Assembly (NCBI GenBank): GCA_023131225.1
Contig: JAGLZW010000013.1
Span: 46,878 to 110,877 of the forward strand
DNA length: 64,000 nucleotides
Direction: 5' to 3'
Origin: Candidatus Bathyarchaeota archaeon
GTDB lineage: Archaea > Thermoproteota > Bathyarchaeia > Bathyarchaeales > SOJC01
The notes below the pieces were generated by a model. It searched no databases. It was given only the letters and a program-made list of their open reading frames with translations, and had not been told where the DNA came from. The translations under genes were made by a program, and so were the position numbers. Shown here piece after piece: positions 57,430 through 64,000 of the stretch. Positions within the stretch are counted from its first letter, which is position 1. Each line of letters starts with the position of its first letter.

Positions 57430-60402
57430 TCAAGATGAAATGCCTTGTTGTTTTTTTTCTCGTCTAGAGAATAAACCTCGCTTTTCAAGCTTTCTTATTC
57501 TGGAATGTATAGCCCCGCGTGTTCGTTTGTGTCTCTTCGCCAATTCAGTAATGGAAATGCCTTTTTTGTACTCTTCTAATAATTCATTGTCTTCTTCAGG
57601 CTCCCAAATTTCATAGGCTTTTAGGTGAGCTTCCTTGAGTCCTTCAACCGAATTGGGGTCTTTTATCTCTTTTATTTGATTATTCGATTTCATTTGAGTG
57701 AGAGGCTCTTCAGTAGTGTAGTCAGTAATTTCATTGAGAAACTTACTCATCGCTGATTCCCTTGTATATATGTACAGGTCTTCCATCGCTCGAGTAATAG
57801 CTACATAGAACAGTCTACGTTCTTCTTCTAGAGGGTTTTGTGGAGGGTAATCCTCTCTTGCAGGTTCATAAATAGCTGGGTCCTCTATCTGACATGGAAA
57901 ACCATAGGTGTCTTCAGTAGCATTGAGCAGAAATACCACTTTGGCTTCCAATCCTTTACTTCGATGTGCGGTAAGTAATCGAACTTCATTCTCTGTATGC
58001 ACTCTATCATATGCAAGTTGCAGCTCACTTTCTTTTGCTCTATCCATCAAAGCCTTAACGTATGAAAGAAACTTGTATCCACGAGGTTTAGTTTTGGTTC
58101 GCATGCATCGGCTCAGTACAAGTATATCGCTAGGAGAGCACCCATTCTGAATATAATGTTGAATTCGGTCTACGCAATCTTCAGCAATTTGAACATCGTT
58201 GTCGTATTCATAATCTGTTGGAGCGACCTTGAGAATTTTTATTGGTCGAATCTGAGGGGTGTGTGATTGGGCAGGTTTCTGGATTTGACAACTGGTGTTA
58301 TTTTTGATAAGTGCTGCTCCAGCATCAACAATGGTCTTAATGCTTCGATAGTTGGTAGAGATTTTTGTGATGGCTGGATTCGCAAAATATTGGTCGAAGT
58401 TAACGAAGAAATTCAGGTTGGAGCCTGCGAATCCCATTATGCTCTGCCAATCATCTCCAACACAAAAGAGTTTGCAGTCAGGATTTCGCTCCATTAATTT
58501 TTTAATTAGTTTGTAACGTTGAGCGCTTATGTCTTGATATTCGTCGATTAGTATATGGTCGTATAAATTAGCTCGCAGATTCGGGTCATCCTCGAGTTTT
58601 GCGATAGCCTTGTTTATCATATCTTCGAAATCAATCCTTTGAGATTCTCGTAAGGCTTCTTCATACGCAGAAAATATTGGAAGCACAAGATTACCAAAAG
58701 CAATCTGCTTAGATAACCAGTTACCATTGCGAAGTTTTTGTGCGATATTTTCAGGTCGTAGACCATAAGTCTTGGCGATAGTTATGAAATTTTGAATATC
58801 ATCTACAGGAGTTCTGTATGATTGCCATGCGACATCTAAAATTTCCTCATAGCTCTTGAGAGTGAATTCGAAATTTTTACCATACATCTTTTGAAGTGCG
58901 GTGGTAACCCTTGATTTTACTACTTCGAAGAAGTCATAAGGGTTATTCTCGTCATACTCATAAGCGAAGGTCTCAATAAGCACTTTGTCATGGTCAGCCA
59001 GCCATTGCTTTTTCATTTCCATAGCATGTTTATATTCTTCTGTAGTCTGATTGAACCAGTTAGGAACTTCGCCTTCTTTGGTAAGACCCCAGTGTTCAAT
59101 AAATATGTCGTACTCAGGCAGATGAAAATCAGGGAGAAATCCACCTATATCAGGTTCGTACCTTATTGCTATAGCTCTCCCATTCAGTTTATGCATTAAA
59201 AAGAAATCCATAATCTCCTTTTCAGCTCGACTGTTCACCTGAGTGTTATCAATGGAAAAGTAGGGACGTTCACGTGCATATGCAAGGTTTTCTTCTTTTT
59301 CTTCATCTCCTTCGTTTATCTCCTTGTCATGGAGAGTTCGAACGAAGTCCAAGAATAATTGATAGTATTGAGATTCATTCTTGACTTTCTGTTTGAAAGC
59401 TCTACTAATTATATCATGTTTTCTGTTATTATTAACGATGTCAGTATGGACAAAATAGTCGCCAGTTTCTTCCAGAATGTCTTTTCCAAGTTTGTGGAAT
59501 GTTTTTACATTGACATTTTGAATGTTGTGCCGTTTGTATAGCCGCTGTTCTATTTGTTCCATAGCTTTTCTTTGGTAGGCGATGGCTAGAATTCTCTGAG
59601 GGTGAACAGTGTCAGGTTTTCTAGTAATCAGATATGCGGTTCTTGTGGTCAGAACTTCGGTTTTGCCTGAGCCTGCAGCTGCTACCACTAGATTATGTTT
59701 ATCATCTGTTACTATTGCTGTTTGCTGTTCGTCATCCAGAGATAAGGAAGCATTATTCCAGAGATGTTCGTAATCTTTTTTTCGTTGTTGTACGAATTTA
59801 GTGTTGTATTCTAAAATAATCTGGCGAGATTCAGTTAGCTTTTCTAATTGCTTTCCTATGAATTTCTCGTTGAAGATATTTTTTTGTTTACAGGTTGTTA
59901 AGTCATTCTCAAATGATTTAATCGAATTAATACATTGTTGCTTGTCCGAGTGTATTAGATAGGTACCACTGTTTAGGATTGATTCAACCTGTTGATATAC
60001 AATGTTTTCTTTCTGTTTAATTAAATTCTTAGTGTGGTCTAGAATTAGCTCATGTTTCTTTCTCAATTCTTCTTCCAGTTCTGCAGTCAGACTATGCATG
60101 CCGCTGAATTTCTCTTTGAAGGTTTCTATTCTTTCTTGCAGTTCTCTAAGAATGACAAAGTTATCGGTTATCTCTTCAATCCGATTATTTACATGCACCA
60201 AATCGTGGAGGTGTGTGACTATGGTTTGAATAATTGATTGATTCTGCGAAGTAAGCTCTTGAATCTTCGTTTCTGTGTCTCTACCTATAAAAAAGCCAAT
60301 TAGAATGAATTTTAGATATTTCCGTAGATGTTTAAGTCTATGCTGTTTCTTTATTTCCTGCAGATTTTCTAATATTTCTTCAACAGCAGTTCTTAAGTTC
60401 AT
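57430..60402 (-). CDS. UvrD/HelD-like SF1 helicase with embedded PD-(D/E)XK-like nuclease
   Basis: A 990-residue protein. Residues 1-215 form a hydrophobic-then-coiled-coil N-terminus. SLDDEQQTAI and AAAGSGKTEV (241-250) begin the helicase; IDEYQDIS, VGDDWQSIMGFAGS, LTAHRSKGLEAKVVFLLNA and RLFYVAITRAMEDLYI are the other SF1 motifs. Inserted at about 389-480 is a restriction-nuclease-like domain: E394 in NSRAEKEI, PDF at 424-426 and E436 in FIEHWG. The last 50 residues contain a helix-turn-helix (TELAKRHKRTRGAIHSRI). Cleavage coupled to unwinding is likely in similar proteins. It may be the nuclease of the island. ATG 60402 is the start. Confidence 0.88.
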   Translation of the reverse strand: MNLRTAVEEILENLQEIKKQHRLKHLRKYLKFILIGFFIGRDTETKIQELTSQNQSIIQTIVTHLHDLVHVNNRIEEITDNFVILRELQERIETFKEKFSGMHSLTAELEEELRKKHELILDHTKNLIKQKENIVYQQVESILNSGTYLIHSDKQQCINSIKSFENDLTTCKQKNIFNEKFIGKQLEKLTESRQIILEYNTKFVQQRKKDYEHLWNNASLSLDDEQQTAIVTDDKHNLVVAAAGSGKTEVLTTRTAYLITRKPDTVHPQRILAIAYQRKAMEQIEQRLYKRHNIQNVNVKTFHKLGKDILEETGDYFVHTDIVNNNRKHDIISRAFKQKVKNESQYYQLFLDFVRTLHDKEINEGDEEKEENLAYARERPYFSIDNTQVNSRAEKEIMDFFLMHKLNGRAIAIRYEPDIGGFLPDFHLPEYDIFIEHWGLTKEGEVPNWFNQTTEEYKHAMEMKKQWLADHDKVLIETFAYEYDENNPYDFFEVVKSRVTTALQKMYGKNFEFTLKSYEEILDVAWQSYRTPVDDIQNFITIAKTYGLRPENIAQKLRNGNWLSKQIAFGNLVLPIFSAYEEALRESQRIDFEDMINKAIAKLEDDPNLRANLYDHILIDEYQDISAQRYKLIKKLMERNPDCKLFCVGDDWQSIMGFAGSNLNFFVNFDQYFANPAITKISTNYRSIKTIVDAGAALIKNNTSCQIQKPAQSHTPQIRPIKILKVAPTDYEYDNDVQIAEDCVDRIQHYIQNGCSPSDILVLSRCMRTKTKPRGYKFLSYVKALMDRAKESELQLAYDRVHTENEVRLLTAHRSKGLEAKVVFLLNATEDTYGFPCQIEDPAIYEPAREDYPPQNPLEEERRLFYVAITRAMEDLYIYTRESAMSKFLNEITDYTTEEPLTQMKSNNQIKEIKDPNSVEGLKEAHLKAYEIWEPEEDNELLEEYKKGISITELAKRHKRTRGAIHSRIRKLEKRGLFSRREKKQQGISS

Positions 60403-60529
60403 ATCACTTTGAACGCCTTTAACAATTAATATGGATTAGGATTAGATAGTTCATGAGTCTTTTGGTTCAGTTTAGTGTATGTGTGCACATTACTTTTTTG
60501 CAGATACATTAATGAATTGAATCGCCGTC

Positions 60530-62866
60530 TTATCCATATCTCCACTGTAACTGCCCACACGAGCATTGTAGTCTTTCTCTCGTTGTTTGATCAGCTAGCC
60601 ATATATAGTCACCACATGAAGGGCATCTGAAACTTTCTAACGCTTTCTCGCAAGCCTCGATCAGTTTCCGAGCTTCTCCTATTGTCAAGGTTCCTGTATG
60701 CGATGATCGATCTCCCCAAGCAATCAAAAGATTCTTTGCGTTTTTCCACTCAGATATTGGATCAGGAAAAGGCACCCACCTGTTTCCTTCCTTCTTTCTA
60801 AATCGACTAGGGGTTTCCCCAAGAATCCGGTTGAGGAAGTCTATACAGGTTCTGCGATCATTACGATCCCCTCTCAGAAAAGGCATTGACAATCTTAATC
60901 TTTCAGCTGCTATCGCTAGTTGTTCATCCATGATTGATCGAGTTCTATTACCACTAGCTTCTGGATGACCGGTGACTAGATCGCGAGCCTCATCAAAGGT
61001 ATATGCTGATCTCGACCACCTTAGACCAATCTTCGGGTTTTCCCAAGGACGCAGAACTAGGAATTTCCATTTATTGGATGGGAGTCGGAATCGTAATTCG
61101 TTATACCACTCACGATCGTGCGTAAAAAGAACGACTTGGCGATCGCTGAGGTCTTCCATTAGTATATCTGCAATTCTTCCTCGATGTTCTCGATCTAAAC
61201 TGGAAACAATGTCATCAAGTATGATCGGGTGATCGGGACTCGCCTTTAGCATTGCAAGCGCCAAAAAAATGCAAAGCCCGAGACTATTTCTGTGGCTCTC
61301 AGAAAGAGTTAGACGAGGTGATGGTTGGTCTACTCCGAAGAACTTTATGGCAATATCAATAGCTTTATCCATTTCGCCAGGGATATAGAGTCGGGCTTCT
61401 TCGATTGGTTCATCTGGATGGAGCTTTGACCAAAGACCTTGAATCTCAGAAGAGATTTCTCTAATGGTACGTTCTGTCCTGCTCCTAATTTCGCTTCTAA
61501 CCTTATGTTCACAAGTTTCCAGGGCATTCAGAAGGGATTCTATGCGCGTCACATAGTTCTGTAATACAAGAATACTAGGGAATGTTGAGCCAGCCTCAAT
61601 CGCTTTGAGATCATCAAGCAGCTCTTTGACTGATGAAGGTACTTCCTCGATTTCTTCGGAAATGGTAAGGACTACTTTTGGAATGTTATCTTTCAGAACC
61701 TTAAAATCTGACTTATCCCAGTTTCTAAGAGGATCGGTGACTTCTATCTTTTCCAGATTACTAAGGGCATTAGCAAGGCGTTCTTGTTCACCACTTTCTA
61801 ACCACGAAGAGAGATCTTTCGACTTCTTGACGGTTTCCTTTATTGACATGGCTAGAGAATTGCATTTCTCCGCTGCAGCATCACGTAGTTCCCTATCTTT
61901 TTCGAGAGAATTAAGCTCTTTCTGAACATGGTTAGCTAGATCAACTCCCATAACCATCTGACCGCAAGATGGGCATGGAACTTCTTTATTCAGGTCCTCT
62001 AAAGCATCAGTGAACGCTAAGGTAGATTCCAAAACGGAAATTTGGCGATCTAGTATGGTTCCAACAACTCCCTCAGCATTCTCTCGCGCTGAGATAGCTT
62101 CTTCAAGTTTTTTATCGAGATTCTCATTCAAGATCTGATCTAGAATTGTATAGCGTGTATTTTCGGACTTTGATGCCCTTTCTATAAGGGCACATGATAT
62201 GTCTAAGATGTCTCCGGTAGGAATCATACCTAAATATTTTTTCGCTAAATTCTGTAACTTTAGTAGAACGTCCTCTTGTTTGCCAGATCCACAGTGGCTT
62301 TTCACTCTGGCAATTAGATACGTCAGTTTGTTGTTTACAAGTTCGACTTTGGATTGCTCGGCTACATGATTCTTAAGTCTTTTTAGATTCTCAGCGGCAA
62401 ATTCGAGGTCGTCTAAACCTAGTAGAGGAAGTAGTATAGAATACTTCCTTCCTTTAGTCAAATGGATAAAATCAGATACTTCGTCTTGACGCAAAAGGTG
62501 ATTCTCTAGTGCCCAACTCTGGACTCTCTCTAAAAGATCTGGTGGGTCGCTTTTTAGGATAAAGGTCCCGGAAGGTTTAATGTCGGCCGAAACGCATGAG
62601 CCGTCGTCGAAGTAAATTTCACATTTTGACGACGTTCCATCGGGCGTGTGGGTATTTCTGATGCCCAGCTCTTGTCTTGTACCACTGTACTCGTGTGATA
62701 GATGGCGAATTTTACCTTTATTAATAACATATTCGATCGCATCTACGAATGTGGATTTTCCTGAAGCATTTGAACCGTATACAACTAGATTTTTCGAGTT
62801 TAAATCAAGATCACCACTTTCTGCGGCTCCTCTAAACCACGAAAGATGAATCTTATCAAGTCTCAT
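60530..62866 (-). CDS. SMC/RecF-like ATPase with zinc hook and C-terminal zinc ribbon
   Basis: A 778-residue ATPase. Walker A is GSNASGKST (31-39) with the typical lead-in LDKIHLSWFRG. A central coiled coil contains CPSCGQ, the Rad50/SbcC-type zinc hook. The signature is LTLSESHRNSLGLCIFLALA, and Walker B is HPIILDDIVSSLDREH, so ATP hydrolysis is expected. The last 200 residues add a globular domain ending in a zinc ribbon (CPSCGDYIW...LQCSCGQ). The layout resembles defence-linked overcoming-lysogenization/AAA ATPases. The start ATG 62866 overlaps the stop of the small gene upstream by 11 bp. No HNH or TOPRIM nuclease partner is seen directly beside it. Confidence 0.85.
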   Translation of the reverse strand: MRLDKIHLSWFRGAAESGDLDLNSKNLVVYGSNASGKSTFVDAIEYVINKGKIRHLSHEYSGTRQELGIRNTHTPDGTSSKCEIYFDDGSCVSADIKPSGTFILKSDPPDLLERVQSWALENHLLRQDEVSDFIHLTKGRKYSILLPLLGLDDLEFAAENLKRLKNHVAEQSKVELVNNKLTYLIARVKSHCGSGKQEDVLLKLQNLAKKYLGMIPTGDILDISCALIERASKSENTRYTILDQILNENLDKKLEEAISARENAEGVVGTILDRQISVLESTLAFTDALEDLNKEVPCPSCGQMVMGVDLANHVQKELNSLEKDRELRDAAAEKCNSLAMSIKETVKKSKDLSSWLESGEQERLANALSNLEKIEVTDPLRNWDKSDFKVLKDNIPKVVLTISEEIEEVPSSVKELLDDLKAIEAGSTFPSILVLQNYVTRIESLLNALETCEHKVRSEIRSRTERTIREISSEIQGLWSKLHPDEPIEEARLYIPGEMDKAIDIAIKFFGVDQPSPRLTLSESHRNSLGLCIFLALAMLKASPDHPIILDDIVSSLDREHRGRIADILMEDLSDRQVVLFTHDREWYNELRFRLPSNKWKFLVLRPWENPKIGLRWSRSAYTFDEARDLVTGHPEASGNRTRSIMDEQLAIAAERLRLSMPFLRGDRNDRRTCIDFLNRILGETPSRFRKKEGNRWVPFPDPISEWKNAKNLLIAWGDRSSHTGTLTIGEARKLIEACEKALESFRCPSCGDYIWLADQTTRERLQCSCGQLQWRYG

Positions 62867-63077
62867 TTGTCAATCCTTTCCTAAGTTTCTTTAGAAGTTC
62901 ATAGGTCCATTGCTCAATGGTTCCCTTAGTTTGATATTGTTCTAGAGCACCTTCCTTGGCTAGTGACCTGATATGGTTTTTAGCTTCGTCGGTAATACTC
63001 TCTCTCTCAGATAATGATAAATTGACTAAATCGGTGAGGGTTTTTTCGACTTGAGAGTTTTCCGTATTTCCCATCAA
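62856..63077 (-). CDS. Small acidic protein, partner of the SMC-like ATPase
   Basis: A 73-residue protein (MMGNTENSQVEKTLTDLVNL, then SLAKEGALEQYQTKGTIEQW), helical and mixed charge. GGAAGGAT lies 5-6 nt before ATG 63077. It overlaps the ATPase gene by 11 bp, implying translational coupling. A regulatory subunit or a small toxin-antitoxin-like partner is possible; no family is recognised. The TATA-like TTTTAAATATT (minus strand, 63155-63165) and GTGCACGC lie upstream. Confidence 0.65.
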   Translation of the reverse strand: MMGNTENSQVEKTLTDLVNLSLSERESITDEAKNHIRSLAKEGALEQYQTKGTIEQWTYELLKKLRKGLTNET

Positions 63078-63195
63078 CTATCCTTCCTTTTAAGAAAGCG
63101 CAGTACGCCATTTTTGTAGTCGATCTATGGCATTTAATAACTATTCGAACACGAATATTTAAAATGCGTGCACAGAAGAACACAATAGGCAGGAG

Positions 63196-63681
63196 CTACA
63201 CAATTTCAGCTAACTTCTCTGGGTAGTGCTTCTTCATCAAGGCCACCCAAGCCTTTCTTCGTTTCCTCTCAGTCTCGTTAAGCTGCGCGTCCGTTTTGGA
63301 GAGGTCAAGTATCCCTCCTCTTAACCATTCAATGTATCGATTATCCTTCATGAAGTGTTTGGCATATTCAGGGCTTATCTGGGCAACTCTTTCTGCAAAC
63401 CTGAGCGCCAGCTTGTCCGCTGAGTCAGACATGTCGGATATCTCCACATATTGCATCCCATTTAATAAATAGAGCAAGTTGCAGATGGTTCTAATAGCCT
63501 CATGAAGAAGCTGAGGAACGGCTTCCTTCACCAAATTCTCCCCCATGCTAGGCTTCTTCCCAATGTATTTCGCTGCGGTCCCCCTACTCACTCCGACCAT
63601 TTTGCCTATCTCCTTCTTTGAATACCCCTCCCTATCAAGGCGTTGAATCTCATCAATCTTCCTCTTAGGTAACCTTCCCAC
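63196..63681 (-). CDS. Helix-turn-helix DNA-binding protein of mobile-element type
   Basis: A 161-residue protein. The N-terminal 45 residues form an HTH of the resolvase/small-terminase type: IDEIQRLDREGYSKKEIGKMVGVSRGTAAKYIGK. The rest is helical (LLHEAIRTICNLLYLL, SADKLALRFAERVAQ). GTG 63681 has GGGAGG about 8 nt upstream. This resembles regulators or recombination proteins carried by archaeal viruses and plasmids. It would fit an island-borne regulator; target unknown. Confidence 0.7.
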   Translation of the reverse strand: MGRLPKRKIDEIQRLDREGYSKKEIGKMVGVSRGTAAKYIGKKPSMGENLVKEAVPQLLHEAIRTICNLLYLLNGMQYVEISDMSDSADKLALRFAERVAQISPEYAKHFMKDNRYIEWLRGGILDLSKTDAQLNETERKRRKAWVALMKKHYPEKLAEIV

Positions 63682-63851
63682 TAAGGAAACCTCCCAAACT
63701 GAAAAGTACTTGTATTACCCTCCATTTCCACATGACTTGAACAAAAAAATGGTTTCATTGATCTCAAACTCGACACGCCTCAACACCAGATTTTCAGGTT
63801 TATCACCAATTGTGCAGACACCATCTTGTCATAACCAAAAGCTTGTACACT

Positions 63852-64000
63852 CTACCATTTTCTCCTGACGATTACTTTACGGTCATCAATCTTTGCCACA
63901 AACATCCAACCTTCACCTAAACACTTCTCAAGTTCAGCGAGCGGAACAAGCTTGTCAATAGCTTTACTTGGCATCCTGTCCATTGAAAAGTTCAGCTTCG
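63852..64000 (-). CDS. C-terminal part of an unidentified protein, cut by window edge
   Basis: The minus-strand frame enters at the right edge and ends in TAG at 63854-63852, giving 48 residues (KLNFSMDRMPSKAIDKLVPL and ending GWMFVAKIDDRKVIVRRKW). The GWxFVAxl...KvIVRr tail is a common C-terminal ending of archaeal mobile-element proteins including some recombinases, so an integrase is possible. Too little is present to name it. Confidence 0.45.
   Translation of the reverse strand, partial: KLNFSMDRMPSKAIDKLVPLAELEKCLGEGWMFVAKIDDRKVIVRRKW

Larger units (their letters stand above)
49378..64000. mobile_element. Putative defence/mobile island, right end outside window
   Basis: The region starts at a tRNA-3'-end-like repeat and contains only accessory genes: Argonaute, three helicases, an AlbA_2/Schlafen protein, an SMC-like ATPase, an HTH protein and a truncated C-terminal protein at the edge. 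In contrast, everything on its left is core metabolism or translation. The orientation of the tRNA remnant would fit an element integrated in a minus-strand tRNA to the right of 64,000. No integrase, origin or second repeat is visible, so the extent is a guess. Confidence 0.4.

Noticed and set aside
1..64000. CRISPR arrays, rRNA genes and insertion sequences
   Set aside because: No regularly spaced repeats, rRNA-like blocks or transposase genes with terminal repeats were recognised.

Overview
The window looks like a chromosomal segment of an uncultured archaeon, most probably a Bathyarchaeia-type member of the Thermoproteota; this lineage call is inference from gene content. Support comes from archaeal or archaeal-typical genes (class I lysyl-tRNA synthetase, archease, short HDAC-fold hydrolase, HtpX-like protease, heterodisulfide reductase HdrABC), many GTG/TTG starts with GGTGAT or GGAGG ribosome-binding sites, TATA-like boxes (TTTATTAAATA, ATTTAAAT) upstream of genes, and many small zinc-ribbon proteins. 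No rRNA operon or CRISPR array was seen.

Positions 1-17,600 hold ordinary metabolism and housekeeping. They include a kinase-fold fragment, a membrane-protein gene broken by an in-frame TAA, an S-adenosylhomocysteine-type deaminase beside adenosylhomocysteinase, a sugar nucleotidyltransferase, an uncharacterised coiled-coil/AAA+ pair (5198-8629), a radical SAM activase with a thioredoxin-like protein, archease, an ATP-grasp ligase, an ECF-type membrane protein, a deacetylase-like protein, a CorA-like protein lacking the GMN motif, and tRNA-Ser.

Positions 18,494-21,950 hold a small integrated element of the SSV type. Its integrase gene is split: the N-terminal zinc-ribbon piece lies at the left end and the catalytic piece at the right end, running into tRNA-Pro(CGG). 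A 23-bp direct repeat with one mismatch, derived from the tRNA anticodon arm, marks both ends. The cargo is a Nudix hydrolase, a flavin/PNPOx-like protein and an unrecognised 257-residue protein.

Positions 22,000-49,300 return to core genes: GlpX fructose bisphosphatase, a DegT-type aminotransferase, and an RHH regulator with a near-perfect operator. An HdrA (with an inserted GltD-like oxidoreductase module)-HdrC-HdrB-acyl-CoA dehydrogenase operon faces EtfA/EtfB, which suggests flavin-based electron transfer between acyl-CoA and ferredoxin/NAD(P)H pools. Then come pyrophosphatase, an HtpX protease carrying a canonical EF-hand loop, LysRS, tRNA-Arg(GCG) and ArgRS.

From about 49,380 to the right edge lies an apparent defence/mobile island. 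It begins with an exact 19-nt antisense copy of the tRNA-Arg 3' end. Its centrepiece is an operon of an XPD/DinG-like Fe-S helicase, a full-length Argonaute with an apparently inactive PIWI domain, and a second SF2 helicase. This recalls the DdmDE plasmid-elimination logic (Argonaute-like guide protein plus SF2 helicase) but in a different, archaeal arrangement. It is followed by a Schlafen/AlbA_2 protein, a UvrD-like helicase with an embedded PD-(D/E)XK-like nuclease, an SMC/RecF-like ATPase with a small partner, and an HTH protein. I regard the Argonaute-helicase operon as the best candidate for an undescribed system.
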